The notes: generated by a model not told the origin, from the sequence alone. Positions 25,008 through 34,175 are shown, counted from the first letter of the stretch. The stretch: 51,452 nt of DNA from an uncultured Clostridia bacterium (GCA_944327625.1 CALVHL010000025.1:83648-135099), one strand, 5' to 3'. Program-made: numbers and translations.

Positions 25008-25149
25008 AATGCTTTGAGATAACTTTTTGTCTGTCGCTGCGCTTTTCCTTGCAATTTAAAAATTACATGTAAAGCCGAATATTCAACCTGCAATGGTCTT
25101 TTCCCAACTGTCCTTAAGGGACACAAAAAAATTTTCGGAGGTATTTCAT

Positions 25150-25533
25150 ATGCAAAAAGTTATCTTCTCTGTTTCAAAATCGGGTAAGTTCCCCTCAAAG
25201 TCGACAGGCATAGGCTACATCGACGATGAAAACCTGTATATACCCGCACTCAGTCAAAAGGGTAATCCCTATATCCGCGTGTTCCCCTGCATAAGCTATT
25301 GCCACAGCATCGTCAATCGTCCCGACGAATTCAAGGGCAACTACTCGGAAATCCTCGAAGTCGAAATCCCCGTGTACGACAGGCACGACCAGACCTCTTT
25401 CGGCGCCCGCAAAATCAATCCCGACAGCCAAGAAGCAATGGATATGTGCAACGGATACGAAACGCGCGAAATCGAAATTTCCTACTTCATCTGGTTCAAG
25501 AAATTATATGAACAGCGCGAACTTGCGATCTAA
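25150..25533 (+). CDS. Mobile-element accessory protein, unknown
   Basis: This 127-residue protein (MQKVIFSVSKSGKFPSKSTG at its start) has no family I can name. The ATG at 25150 is chosen because CGGAGG lies eight bases upstream; the longer frame from 25093 lacks a site. It opens a run of twelve closely spaced plus-strand genes typical of conjugative or integrative elements of Clostridia. Confidence 0.65.
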   Translation: MQKVIFSVSKSGKFPSKSTGIGYIDDENLYIPALSQKGNPYIRVFPCISYCHSIVNRPDEFKGNYSEILEVEIPVYDRHDQTSFGARKINPDSQEAMDMCNGYETREIEISYFIWFKKLYEQRELAI

Positions 25534-25546
25534 CAAGGAGGCAGAT

Positions 25547-25960
25547 ATGAAACTCAACTTAAAGAATATCAAATCGATTAAGCGCAATTCTGGCAGCAAA
25601 CTTACAAGACACGTCTGTAACTACATAATTCTGCGCTGGGGTGACTACGACGAAAAGCGGCATATATTCACGGACGTGCTCGACTATGGCTGTCAATCGG
25701 GAGTTGTGGGCGAGCTAATTTATTACTGCGACACCGTGCGTTTTTACAAGCAATACAAGGGCGAGATTGATGCCCTCCTCTACCAGACAATGCAAGATAC
25801 GGGACTGTATTCCCCCTCTGAACTGTTCGGCGACAAGTGGGACAAGGAAGATCCGCTTGCAAACTACGATTTCAACCAGAACTTACTCGCCTGGTTCGGC
25901 TTTGAAGAGACCTTGCGAAAGATAGGTTATAACTTCGAGGCTCTGGAAGACTACATTTAA
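25547..25960 (+). CDS. Mobile-element accessory protein, unknown
   Basis: The 137-residue protein starts MKLNLKNIKSIKRNSGSKLT, with AAGGAGG seven bases upstream of ATG 25547. It is rich in Tyr and acidic residues and helical in its second half. It lies 13 bases after its neighbour. No known domain is recognised. Confidence 0.65.
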   Translation: MKLNLKNIKSIKRNSGSKLTRHVCNYIILRWGDYDEKRHIFTDVLDYGCQSGVVGELIYYCDTVRFYKQYKGEIDALLYQTMQDTGLYSPSELFGDKWDKEDPLANYDFNQNLLAWFGFEETLRKIGYNFEALEDYI

Positions 25961-25972
25961 GGAGGAATTGAA

Positions 25973-26380
25973 ATGAATGACGCAAAGAAAAATAAAGCAA
26001 TAGAGCTTATGAAAAAACTCGATATATACAAGCCATACATAGACGGCTTTGAAAAAAGTGGACGCATCTGCTTTTTTGAAAACTTTGGCGGTTTCTGGGT
26101 TGATCAGGAGCCGCTTATAGTAAACAAAATCAAAGAACTTGAAGAGAAATACAACTGCCTTGTGTATGCCGTAACGCACGAGCTGACGAGCATTGGCGAG
26201 ATGTACGACTTTTTAATAGTTTCCGCCTATCCCGAGGAATGGGACGACACCATATTCCAGACGGCGACGGGGACGTTTTACGCATACGCGTATGTGTGGA
26301 ACGTTGACGACGATTACTGCTCGGAGTTCGGCGATATAGTAGTCCGCTCTTTCGGCGGCGGCATTAAGAGAATTGCGTGA
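25973..26380 (+). CDS. Mobile-element accessory protein, unknown
   Basis: This 135-residue protein has a strong AAGGAGG site and a mixed alpha/beta pattern (EEKYNCLVYAVTHELTSIGE, then DFLIVSAYPEEWDD). It lies in the same transcript as its neighbours. No function is assigned. Confidence 0.65.
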   Translation: MNDAKKNKAIELMKKLDIYKPYIDGFEKSGRICFFENFGGFWVDQEPLIVNKIKELEEKYNCLVYAVTHELTSIGEMYDFLIVSAYPEEWDDTIFQTATGTFYAYAYVWNVDDDYCSEFGDIVVRSFGGGIKRIA

Positions 26381-26388
26381 GGTGCGCC

Positions 26389-26691
26389 ATGAACATTTAC
26401 TTGGTTGTATTCGATTGGTCGACCGAGGACGATGCGGACGTCGATATCGAAGCCTTTTCAAGCTATGAAAAGGCGGCAAACAGATTTAACGAGCGCATAC
26501 GAGAAGAAAAGTCGGATATGTCGTGGGCGAATGAAGCCTTCGACGAGGACGGCAATGTCCTTGAAGATTACGACTTTGACGAATGTCCGCCCGACAGCCG
26601 TCTGGAAACCTATGCCTATTGGACTTTGACGAAATGCACCAACTGGCAGATGAAAGACTACATTGCAATAGTAAAATTGGAGGTCAGATAA
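26389..26691 (+). CDS. Mobile-element accessory protein, unknown
   Basis: This 100-residue, strongly acidic protein begins MNIYLVVFDWSTEDDADVDI. The start at 26389 follows GAGG at a usable distance; a four-codon upstream extension is possible. Its stop directly abuts the next gene. Acidic small proteins in such clusters can be DNA mimics, but nothing here proves that. Confidence 0.6.
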   Translation: MNIYLVVFDWSTEDDADVDIEAFSSYEKAANRFNERIREEKSDMSWANEAFDEDGNVLEDYDFDECPPDSRLETYAYWTLTKCTNWQMKDYIAIVKLEVR

Positions 26692-26940
26692 ATGAAAAAT
26701 ACGAATGAAGTCAGAACCATACTCGGCGTGCTATACTACCTGAACCGCCTGGGGAACAACGACAAGGACATAGAAGATGTGCTCGACTATGCCTTTTATC
26801 GACTGTTCGGCTCAAATACAAATCTGTTACTCCTCGCCTGCGTTGGACAGACAAAGGAGAGCGCAAAACCTTCGATAGATGAAATTTTAAGAACGCAAAC
26901 TCAGTTCAACGAATTTATGAACGCAAAGGAGAAACATTAA
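26692..26940 (+). CDS. Mobile-element accessory protein, unknown
   Basis: This 82-residue helical protein (VRTILGVLYYLNRLGNNDKD) starts directly after the previous stop, with GGAGG in the end of that gene. No family is recognised. Confidence 0.6.
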   Translation: MKNTNEVRTILGVLYYLNRLGNNDKDIEDVLDYAFYRLFGSNTNLLLLACVGQTKESAKPSIDEILRTQTQFNEFMNAKEKH

Positions 26941-26941
26941 A

Positions 26942-27334
26942 ATGGATAAAATTCAGATAGAAAATTTAAAGGTATTCTACCCCAGATACACCAAAGTTTG
27001 TCTCGACTATATGCGGGACGAATTTGCTCCCCCTCCCGGAACGATAGGTTACGTAACGAGAGTTGACGATATGGGAACAATTCACGTCAACTGGCAGAAC
27101 GGCAGCTCGCTAGGACTTGTGGATGGCGTCGACAGATTCCACGTTTTAAGCCGACCGTATAAGACCACGGCGCATATCCACTCGCTAGGCGGAAAGATGG
27201 AAGAGATTACCGTCATTGAAAAGGTCGGAGACAACGACTACATCGTTGACTATAACGGCGTGAAATGCCACGCAATCTTCAACTGGTTCGTATGCGAATA
27301 CTACGCAGACGACATCTATACAAAAGTCAAATAA
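26942..27334 (+). CDS. DUF4314-containing protein
   Basis: Residues ~25-70 of this 130-residue protein match DUF4314: APPPGTIGYVTRVDDMGTIH, VNWQNGSSLGLVDGVD. DUF4314 is a short SH3-like domain common in Firmicutes conjugative elements and of unknown function. A second beta-rich segment (EEITVIEKVGDNDYIVDYNG) forms the C-terminus. Confidence 0.75.
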   Translation: MDKIQIENLKVFYPRYTKVCLDYMRDEFAPPPGTIGYVTRVDDMGTIHVNWQNGSSLGLVDGVDRFHVLSRPYKTTAHIHSLGGKMEEITVIEKVGDNDYIVDYNGVKCHAIFNWFVCEYYADDIYTKVK

Positions 27335-27347
27335 GGAGGGAAACACT

Positions 27348-27722
27348 ATGGCAAATATCGCAAATCTTAAAAAGTATTTAGGCTATGAGTTCTCTTCTGG
27401 CTGCTATACGGGAAATGACTACAAGTCCTTTCAGACCAAGTACATAAACTACCTCAAAGCCATGTGCAAGGACAACCACTGGGAGCTTGTCAACGTCGGT
27501 AAAAACCACTACTGCTTCTCGGCTTTCATAAAGAGCGCAGAGGGCAAATGCGTGTATCTCTCCATAAGCGACGTGCGGTACTTTACAAACGAATGGTTCA
27601 ACCATATCCTCGTGCGAACGGCTAAAAACGAAGTCGATTACAGAGGCGGTTTCAACAACTACACCTCACTTGAAGACCTGGACGGCAAAATCGCGATTTT
27701 GCTCGACGATATGCCCTTTTAA
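27348..27722 (+). CDS. Mobile-element accessory protein, unknown
   Basis: This 124-residue protein with an AAGGAGGG site is rich in Tyr/Phe/Asn (SGCYTGNDYKSFQTKYINYL) with alternating strands in its middle. It is one of the conserved-context small genes before PcfK; no domain is recognised. Confidence 0.6.
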   Translation: MANIANLKKYLGYEFSSGCYTGNDYKSFQTKYINYLKAMCKDNHWELVNVGKNHYCFSAFIKSAEGKCVYLSISDVRYFTNEWFNHILVRTAKNEVDYRGGFNNYTSLEDLDGKIAILLDDMPF

Positions 27723-27733
27723 GGAGGAAAGTT

Positions 27734-28474
27734 ATGAAACTCAATCTCAAAGCAAAGACCAAAGCGCAGCAATTAGTCAAGGAATATCTTGAAAATAACG
27801 TATCCCCTGCACTTGCCGGAAAGATAAGTGGCGGTGTCAAAGTTATAAAAGACGGCAAGACGCTTATAAACAAAAAGACGTTGGATGGCTTTATGAAATA
27901 CGCCACCGAAGAGGCAAGAAAGCTCGCCGAAAAGGGCGCAAATTCCGCGTGTGTGGAAGACGAAGTTGTATTCGGCTGGGCAGTTCATTACTTTGAAGAG
28001 GATTCAATCGAGGGCACGCTGTACTCTGAGGACGGAACGGAATACAAGAAACAGTCCAGCGTTACAGCAAAGGACTCAAAGGTGAATAACTTGCCTGCAA
28101 AACCCGCTCAAAAACCGCAGCTATCAATGTTCGATATGCTTACAAACGGCGATAATTCGGGCATATCTGCCACCCAATCGCAAGACGAAGATATCAAAGA
28201 AGATTTGAAAGTGGACAGAGAAACGGGCGAGATAATACGCTCTCCAGAAGAAAAAAACGATACTCAGGAGCAAATTCCCACCGTTTCCGATCTTCTCACC
28301 GATTACGATAGCGACCTGCGGACAGACGCGGCGCTCGAGGATGAAATTTCCGCAATTATCGAAGAAAAGCAAAACGAAGAAAAGCCACAAGACGATTTCG
28401 ATATGAACGCCTTCGACAAGAAAGTGCTTGCCGAACTCAGTCTGATTTTCGGCGACGAAATTACCATCGTTTAA
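27734..28474 (+). CDS. PcfK-like protein
   Basis: Residues 1-~115 of this 246-residue protein match the PcfK-like family: SGGVKVIKDGKTLINKKTLD, then SACVEDEVVFGWAVHYFEED. The rest is acidic and low-complexity, with a short IVRxxGE-like VDRETGEIIRSPEE. PcfK was named from the pCF10 conjugative plasmid and travels with PcfJ in Firmicutes elements; the function is unknown. AAGGAGG precedes the ATG by seven bases. Confidence 0.8.
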   Translation: MKLNLKAKTKAQQLVKEYLENNVSPALAGKISGGVKVIKDGKTLINKKTLDGFMKYATEEARKLAEKGANSACVEDEVVFGWAVHYFEEDSIEGTLYSEDGTEYKKQSSVTAKDSKVNNLPAKPAQKPQLSMFDMLTNGDNSGISATQSQDEDIKEDLKVDRETGEIIRSPEEKNDTQEQIPTVSDLLTDYDSDLRTDAALEDEISAIIEEKQNEEKPQDDFDMNAFDKKVLAELSLIFGDEITIV

Positions 28475-28485
28475 AGGAGAAACGC

Positions 28486-29796
28486 ATGAACATCAAAGAC
28501 ATAAAACCAATTCCGCACTACATCATAAAGGCAATTCTGCGCAAGGATAAAGAGCTCAACCCCGAACAGAGAGGCACTACCAGATATTACGCGTACCTTA
28601 TAACCCGCTGCAAAGAACTCATAAAAATAACAGTTGCAATGAGGTATTACCGCAAAAAGCCCTACTTAAAGCAGGTTGCAATTCACTCTATGCACGGTAA
28701 GGAATGCCTTGTAAAAGATATGTGCTTTAACTACTTAAGCGGCTACATAACGGGCTGGTACGCAGAAGGTCTTTTCAGATACCAGAAGTGGTACGAGGGC
28801 GATTGGGGCACGGCGGACGATAAATACTTTAACCCGTATGCCCCCGTCGTGAATAAACAGCTCATAAGCAGATTACCTCAATTCAAGTACTCGGCGGCAG
28901 AACTGTATGATGGAATAAACGTATTCCGCTATCTGCGGCTCTACGAAAAGTATCCACAAATTGAATACCTTATGAAGCTCGGACTTTCTCGCCTTGCTAC
29001 AAGCAAACAGTTGCTTAACAAAATCGGCAAAGACAAGGCATTCTGCAAATGGCTTATCCGTAATAAATTGGAGCTCTCTGAACATTACTACTACATTGAC
29101 GTAATACTCCGAGCCTACCGCACCGGAGGCAATATAAGACTATTGCAGAACATGAAAGCAATTCGACTTAAGCTCATACACGACAGCGCGTATAAGCAGT
29201 TCAAGCGGCAATTTACTGGAAATATTGAAAGACTTGTAAAATACCTCGCCGAAAATAACGTTACCCTATCCCTCTATTCAGATTATTACAATGCCTGCAA
29301 CGAATTGGGACTGGATATGAGCGAGGATAAGAACAGTTTTCCACACGATTTCAGACGCTGGCACGACATAAGAACGGACGAATATGCGACCCAAAAGGCC
29401 TTGGAAGACGAGCAGAAACGCAAGGAGCTGTATGAACAGTTCGGTCTTGTTGCCAATAAATATCTGCCGCTGCAAAAGCAAAACGGGCGGGAATATGTGG
29501 CAATTATCGCAAAATCACCGTCAGATCTGATACGCGAAGGGAACACATTACACCACTGCGTCGGACGTATGGGATACGACCAGAAATTTGTACGTGAGGA
29601 AACGCTTATATTCTTCATAAGGATAAAAAGCGCGGCATCTACTCCCTTTGTAACAGTCGAATATTCGCTGTCGCTACACAAGATTTTACAGTGCTACGCC
29701 GACCACAACACAAAGCCGGACGACAACACACTGCACTTTATCAACAAAATATGGCTGCCTTATGCGAATAAACAGTTAAGGCAGCTTACTGCCTAA
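28486..29796 (+). CDS. PcfJ-like protein
   Basis: This 436-residue protein has the PcfJ signature in its last third: GNTLHHCVGRMGYDQKFVRE, ETLIFFIRI and a FVTVEYS...ILQCYADHN stretch. The first two thirds are helical and basic. PcfJ proteins are common in conjugative plasmids and integrative elements; the role is unknown. It lies 11 bases after the PcfK-like gene, a conserved pairing. Confidence 0.85.
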   Translation: MNIKDIKPIPHYIIKAILRKDKELNPEQRGTTRYYAYLITRCKELIKITVAMRYYRKKPYLKQVAIHSMHGKECLVKDMCFNYLSGYITGWYAEGLFRYQKWYEGDWGTADDKYFNPYAPVVNKQLISRLPQFKYSAAELYDGINVFRYLRLYEKYPQIEYLMKLGLSRLATSKQLLNKIGKDKAFCKWLIRNKLELSEHYYYIDVILRAYRTGGNIRLLQNMKAIRLKLIHDSAYKQFKRQFTGNIERLVKYLAENNVTLSLYSDYYNACNELGLDMSEDKNSFPHDFRRWHDIRTDEYATQKALEDEQKRKELYEQFGLVANKYLPLQKQNGREYVAIIAKSPSDLIREGNTLHHCVGRMGYDQKFVREETLIFFIRIKSAASTPFVTVEYSLSLHKILQCYADHNTKPDDNTLHFINKIWLPYANKQLRQLTA

Positions 29797-29808
29797 AGGA
29801 GATGCAAT

Positions 29809-30099
29809 ATGACAAATTATATAGAAGAGATTAAAACGGTGGAAAGGTTTGCTGCCGAAGCAAGTCCAAAGTTAAAAGAAAAAGCCCTTGCGGCAAAAGA
29901 TTACCTCAAGGGGCGTTACCAAAATGTAAACGAAAACAATTTTGTCGTCATTGAAGTTGAAGGCTACAACTGCATAGCGCTCATAAAGACAAAGGCAAAG
30001 CCCTGTATTTTAGACGACATAATCGCACCGTTTGACGAACAGAGCTTATACCCTTTGCAGAAGCTCGTAACTCAGTACGCATTTAAGATTTACAGATAA
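29809..30099 (+). CDS. Mobile-element accessory protein, unknown
   Basis: This 96-residue protein follows PcfJ by 12 bases with AAAGGAGATGC upstream. It has a helical N-terminus (AAEASPKLKEKALAAKDYLK) and a beta-rich centre (NFVVIEVEGYNCIALIKTKA). No family is recognised. Confidence 0.6.
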   Translation: MTNYIEEIKTVERFAAEASPKLKEKALAAKDYLKGRYQNVNENNFVVIEVEGYNCIALIKTKAKPCILDDIIAPFDEQSLYPLQKLVTQYAFKIYR

Positions 30100-30115
30100 G
30101 CAAGGAGAAACTCTT

Positions 30116-30397
30116 ATGAGTAAGTATTTCAGAATAACAGCCTGGCACAGGACTAAAAACTTTTCGTTCATAGGCGACAGCAACGGCAAATTCGAGCAGC
30201 TCTGGCAGTTCTCGTCCTTGCTGGTTAAAAGCGGTTTCAAAATTGTGGAAGTCTCCCAGGAAGGCAGTTTCGATTTCGGAAATATGCCAAAAGCCGCCGA
30301 AGACAATCACATACTTATCCACGCATGCGCAAAAGGCACGCCGATAATAGATGGACACAAAATCACCGTTGCAAATAAAACCTACACAACTTTATAA
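30116..30397 (+). CDS. Mobile-element accessory protein, unknown
   Basis: This 93-residue protein has AAGGAG eight bases upstream of its ATG. It contains KNFSFIGDSNGKFEQLWQFS and ends in a beta-rich segment. No domain is recognised. It lies in the same transcript. Confidence 0.6.
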   Translation: MSKYFRITAWHRTKNFSFIGDSNGKFEQLWQFSSLLVKSGFKIVEVSQEGSFDFGNMPKAAEDNHILIHACAKGTPIIDGHKITVANKTYTTL

Positions 30398-30421
30398 AAT
30401 AATTATATGGACATGACTACT

Positions 30422-30622
30422 ATGAAAAAATATAAAATCACTATCGAAGAAATGATTTCTCAGACTTTTGATGTCGAAGCAACCAGTTTAGAAGAGGCCT
30501 TGAATATCGCCGAAAACAACTATAAAACAGGAAAGTTCGTTTTAGCGCCCGGCAATCTTGTCTGCAAACAAATCTGCGGCGAGGACGCAGACGGACATTG
30601 CACAGAATGGTATGAATTTTAA
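30422..30622 (+). CDS. DpnD/PcfM-like small protein
   Basis: This 66-residue protein begins MKKYKITIEEMISQTFDVEA and continues TSLEEALNIAENNYKTGKFV, matching the DpnD/PcfM family, small proteins of restriction loci and conjugative plasmids whose function is unknown. No clear ribosome binding site precedes ATG 30422 or the in-frame ATG at 30407; the shorter form gives the family start. Confidence 0.7.
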   Translation: MKKYKITIEEMISQTFDVEATSLEEALNIAENNYKTGKFVLAPGNLVCKQICGEDADGHCTEWYEF

Positions 30623-30651
30623 AAAATTCAATGTTACTGTATGTTACATCA

Positions 30652-30683
30652 AAACAGCCGAGAGTTCCCACTCTCGGCTGTTT
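30652..30683. terminator. Perfect terminator hairpin after the pcf-type cluster
   Basis: A 14-bp perfect stem (AAACAGCCGAGAGT and complement) with loop TCCC closes the plus-strand cluster. Its T-tract is better on the minus strand, so it may serve both directions. 30684-30871 shows no gene. Confidence 0.7.
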
Positions 30684-30871
30684 GAAAACCGTTTCTTTTA
30701 TCGATCATAAAATTCCGTACTCAGAAAATTATAATGCTGTTGAATATCCAGTTAACCACAATATATAACACAATAAATTAAGAGCTAAGCACTATATATT
30801 ATTACTTAGCTCTTCTTGTCTCAAAAAGTCCACACAAATATTTAATCCTAATTCAATCATATATTATTCTG

Positions 30872-31408
30872 TCAAATATTAAAAACCGCCTCTAATGTTG
30901 AATCCCCAAAAAAAAGTTTTATTATCGCTTTCAATTTATCTTTCTTGTATTTTTGCTTAAATTCCTCGATAAAGTTTCTTCCTATATTCTTAAATAATTC
31001 CTTTATTTCTACTGGAGTATACGATAAAACATGATCTTTTATATTATTTAAAGAATATATTACAGCTTTTTTTAGTGTGCCATAGTTGACTTCCCTTAAA
31101 TTGCAATGCAAACTTCCCAATTTCTTCTCGGGATCAGGATAAGATATTACACCTGTACTTCGAAAAAACGAGTCGTCTAGATACAATAAATCAATACCAT
31201 CGGCAGTTTTTTTAGGATTATCTCCTACCATACGCAATACAATCTTGGCTATTTCATCCGTCTTCTTAAGATAAGATTCACATTCGTAAACAGACCATTC
31301 ATTAAATACACACCCCCAATCAATTGTAATCGCTTCTCCCGAAATTTCATCTTCTGGTGATGTTCGTTCCCAACGGTCTTTTCTTATCATTCGCACATAA
31401 TATTTCAT
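30872..31408 (-). CDS. Unknown protein, third gene of a three-gene operon
   Basis: This 178-residue protein starts MKYYVRMIRKDRWERTSPED. The N-terminal half is beta-rich (ITIDWGCVFNEWSVYECESY) and the C-terminal half helical and basic (FIEEFKQKYKKDKLKAIIKL). I recognise no family. Its ATG overlaps the preceding stop by four bases, which indicates coupled translation and a joint function with the two genes before it. Confidence 0.65.
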   Translation of the reverse strand: MKYYVRMIRKDRWERTSPEDEISGEAITIDWGCVFNEWSVYECESYLKKTDEIAKIVLRMVGDNPKKTADGIDLLYLDDSFFRSTGVISYPDPEKKLGSLHCNLREVNYGTLKKAVIYSLNNIKDHVLSYTPVEIKELFKNIGRNFIEEFKQKYKKDKLKAIIKLFFGDSTLEAVFNI

Positions 31409-32022
31409 ATCGCATCAAAAGAATCTTTATACAAGTCATAAATATTTTGAAAATAATTCTTAAGAGATGGACGCGCCATTCCTTCTATCAACAAATCTTT
31501 AAACCATTTCTGAAAATAATCTATATCAGAAGCACGAACAGCGGTTATAACATCTCTAGAATATCTATAATCATCTTTCTTAACTGCAGTTTTAATTATT
31601 TCAATACCAATAGTCTCGCTCTCTTCGAATTGTTTTGTTATAAATTCAGAGGCATTATAACTATAATCGTCGTCTTCACTTATCAACTCAAGTAAACGTG
31701 CAACTAACCCGTTTATTAGCTCATAGCTATTGCTAAAATTCAATTGCAAACCCTCAGTTCTTATATATGTTGAACGGAGCAAATTATTGCCATATTTTAC
31801 CGAATCATTAACATCAAAATAATATTCTGAATAACTTAACGATTCTTCGTTATGTATACTTGCACTATTAGATTCTGAAACAGTATCTTGAATTGCATAT
31901 TTTGGAAAAGGATCACTAAATGATTTAACATAAAAATCACTCTGAGCTATTCCCGATAAACCCATCGATATTCCAATTACTAATAATGGTTCTTTTATTG
32001 ATTTACATATTAAACTATTCAT
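31405..32022 (-). CDS. Unknown protein, second gene of a three-gene operon
   Basis: This 205-residue protein has a hydrophobic segment near the start (PLLVIGISMGLSGIA), then a beta-like middle and a helical C-terminus (VRASDIDYFQKWFKDLLIEG). No family is recognised. It overlaps both neighbours by four bases (ATGA arrangement). Confidence 0.65.
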   Translation of the reverse strand: MNSLICKSIKEPLLVIGISMGLSGIAQSDFYVKSFSDPFPKYAIQDTVSESNSASIHNEESLSYSEYYFDVNDSVKYGNNLLRSTYIRTEGLQLNFSNSYELINGLVARLLELISEDDDYSYNASEFITKQFEESETIGIEIIKTAVKKDDYRYSRDVITAVRASDIDYFQKWFKDLLIEGMARPSLKNYFQNIYDLYKDSFDAI

Positions 32023-32654
32023 TTTATAATACCATTTATTTTTTCAATTAGAGTATTTAACTCCTTCAACATTTTGGTAAAATACCCTAAAAGCTTATCT
32101 TTTTCAATATTATCTGTACTTATATTATTTATATCGTGATGAAACATGATGCACTTTGTACTATCAAGATTTTGATTGTTTTGAGCAATGGCATTTTGAC
32201 AATCGGTGATAACATTAAATAAGAGGTCATCTATCTTTTTTTGGTTATTCACTCTAAAAAGCAATTCTTCTACATCACCAAAAAATCTAGAAAAGAATAA
32301 ATCATTAAGTTTTTTCTTATAAATATTATCTTCGTCCGCAATAAAATAATTATAATTTATAGCTAAACGTGAAATATTCCTAACTTGTCCACTATTATTT
32401 ATAAAGTCTAAAAATTCTGTAATTTTCTCTTCTGATATATTAAGATAATAATAATCTATCCTATTATTGGACAAATCAATATTTACAGATTGGTTTAAAT
32501 TAGTAATTCGAAACCATGGAGCATTGGGTAACGCAACCGTAGCCAAAGCCATTTTTTTATAACTTTGATCAAATGACTTGGCTAACATTTTTGCATCATC
32601 AATCGTCAGATTTGTAAAAACTGTTAACTGAAACGAAACTGGCGTAAATTCCAT
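32019..32654 (-). CDS. Unknown protein, first gene of a three-gene operon
   Basis: This 211-residue protein opens with FTPVSFQLTVFTNLTIDDAK, a strand-helix pattern like TIGR04255-type proteins, though that match is weak. The end is helical (LLGYFTKMLKELNTLIEKIN). It is first behind a near-consensus promoter at 32702-32730. Low GC, a compact overlapping operon and the location in an accessory block suggest a cargo system, perhaps defence (inference). Confidence 0.65.
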   Translation of the reverse strand: MEFTPVSFQLTVFTNLTIDDAKMLAKSFDQSYKKMALATVALPNAPWFRITNLNQSVNIDLSNNRIDYYYLNISEEKITEFLDFINNSGQVRNISRLAINYNYFIADEDNIYKKKLNDLFFSRFFGDVEELLFRVNNQKKIDDLLFNVITDCQNAIAQNNQNLDSTKCIMFHHDINNISTDNIEKDKLLGYFTKMLKELNTLIEKINGIIK

Positions 32655-32701
32655 ACTATTACCTCTATAACCTTTAACCTAATCTATATTATGTCAAATT
32701 A

Positions 32702-32730
32702 ATTATATATGATAAATACCAGCTTGTCAA
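32702..32730 (-). promoter_or_regulatory. Near-consensus promoter of the three-gene operon
   Basis: TTGACA, a 17-base spacer and TATAAT on the minus strand, 48 bases upstream of the first ATG. The rest of 32731-33008 is AT-rich and holds no supported gene. Confidence 0.8.
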
Positions 32731-33008
32731 GATTAGTTAAACACAGATAATTTTAGGGATTTTTTAATTTCTACTCTTGTCATTATAACGCATAACTTAT
32801 GAAGCAAACCTAAAACCAAAACGATAATTTACAACTTAATTAGCAACCGTTGCTTAGCCATTCATAAGCAAGCTTATCTCTTACAAATTATACTTTTTTT
32901 ATAAAAAGTCATTTTATAACTCATTATCACTTTCTATAACTTATTATAACCCATAAACAAAACCTGTCAACCCGCACAAATTTTAAACTAACAACAAATC
33001 ACTTTTAA

Positions 33009-33036
33009 AAGTGCCGAGCAGCATTGCTCGGCACTT
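33009..33036 (-). terminator. Terminator of the HTH gene
   Basis: AAGTGCCGAGCA and its complement form a 12-bp stem with a GCAT loop, eight bases after the HTH stop, with a short T-run on the minus strand. Confidence 0.8.
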
Positions 33037-33044
33037 GCTTTGTA

Positions 33045-33278
33045 TTAATCTGTTACGTTGTCAAATATGGGGTCGTCAAAAAATTCTTTAAGTGAAATAT
33101 TTAACGTCTGCGTTATTTGATAGAGAGTATCAAGCTTGACAATTTTTATCTTTGCTTCAACAATACGCCCGACAGTAACGCGCGGAACACCACCCTCTTT
33201 CTGAATTGTGTAATTCTTCCACTCCTTTTCTTCAAGCAATTTCTTTAATCTCATTCCCACAGCTTCATTTAAATTCAT
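33045..33278 (-). CDS. Small XRE/Cro-type HTH regulator
   Basis: This 77-residue protein consists of one helix-turn-helix domain (LLEEKEWKNYTIQKEGGVPR, VTVGRIVEAKIKIVKLDTLY). It is the only gene between the three-gene operon and the SLOG-type remnant and has its own terminator. It may control element or cargo genes; the target is unknown. Confidence 0.75.
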   Translation of the reverse strand: MNLNEAVGMRLKKLLEEKEWKNYTIQKEGGVPRVTVGRIVEAKIKIVKLDTLYQITQTLNISLKEFFDDPIFDNVTD

Positions 33279-33402
33279 TACCTGATCCCCTTAGTTATCA
33301 TGTTACATATATGAAACATTTTTTCTAAATTATAAGGGTTTGTATTTGATATTCTACTACACGCGTGTTACAATAGAGAAAACGCTGTTAAGGAACTAAA
33401 CC

Positions 33403-33906
33403 AGGAACAAAATCTGTGCGGTGACAGGGTATAAGCCGAAAGGGTTTCCGTGGAATTACAGAGATAAAAATAACAGTCAGCACAAAGAGTACTTGAAAAA
33501 ACTTGAAAGCATCGTGCGAGGACTTATAGAAGACGGCTTTGAATACTTTATCTCCGGCGGGGCGATTGGGGCTGACCAGGACTTTGCTGAAATTATTATA
33601 AAACTCAAAAAGTACTACCCGCATATTCGTCTTGAAATTGCTGTACCTTGTCCTTAACAGGAGGCTAAATGGTGCGATGGCGACAAAAAGTGTTATAAAC
33701 GCATCTTAAAGCAAGCCGACTTTGTAAACATTCTCTCTTCCTCCTACACTCCTCGCTGTATGCAGGAAAGGAATGAGTACATGGCAGACAAATGCGACCT
33801 CTTGCTTGTTATCTGGAACAGGCAACAATACGGCGGAACATACAACACCTTTATGTACGCGAAGAGCAAAAATAAGCCATACAAACTTATTGAAATTACC
33901 AGCTGA
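33403..33906 (+). pseudogene. SLOG-type (DUF1273-like) gene with in-frame stop and lost start
   Basis: The frame reads NKICAVTGYKPKGFPWNYRD and SGGAIGADQDFAEIIIKL, the nucleotide-binding signature of SLOG/DUF1273 (YoqJ-like) proteins. A TAA at 33655-33657 interrupts it after AVPCP, and it resumes with QEAKWCDGDKKCYKRILKQA up to a stop at 33904. No ATG exists at the expected start; a stop at 33397 precedes the frame. It is a decayed gene. A 133-base stretch covering its end recurs, diverged, at 38141-38273. Confidence 0.75.
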
Positions 33907-33950
33907 AAGCCATGTTAATTTGATGTTAAAATGTTAAAAAATTTCAAATG
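33818..33950. repeat. Left copy of diverged SLOG 3'-end repeat
   Basis: It covers the last codons of the SLOG-type pseudogene and ~45 bases beyond. The second copy is 38141-38273, in the same orientation. Long identical runs include CCATACAAACTTATTGAAAT and GATGTTAAAATGTTA, with many substitutions between. The repeats flank the nuclease/TGT/methyltransferase cassette. Confidence 0.7.
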
Positions 33951-34146
33951 TCTATAAAGTATGCGTGTCTACATATTAATTCGGGCTGGAAATTTTGAAC
34001 ACAGCTGATTTTAATTCCTTTATACTTAATATTACACTTGACGATATACCCGCTCTCAACAAGGTACATATCGATTTAATTTTTTAAGGTTACTGCTATT
34101 TTTTTATACCGCCGTAATTATTTTGCGGTCTTTATTCTTCTGCTTA

Positions 34147-34175
34147 TTGAAATTCCATTGTATATCTGTTATAAT
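34147..34175 (+). promoter_or_regulatory. Promoter of the nuclease/TGT-like operon
   Basis: TTGAAA, a 17-base spacer and TATAAT lie 29 bases upstream of the nuclease ATG, with ATGGAGG as ribosome binding site. 33951-34146 shows nothing else. Confidence 0.75.

Noticed and set aside
24651-30700. Complete conjugation machinery beside the pcf-type genes
   Set aside because: No relaxase, VirB4-like ATPase or VirD4 coupling protein can be recognised in the window, so an integrative conjugative element is not claimed, only related accessory genes.
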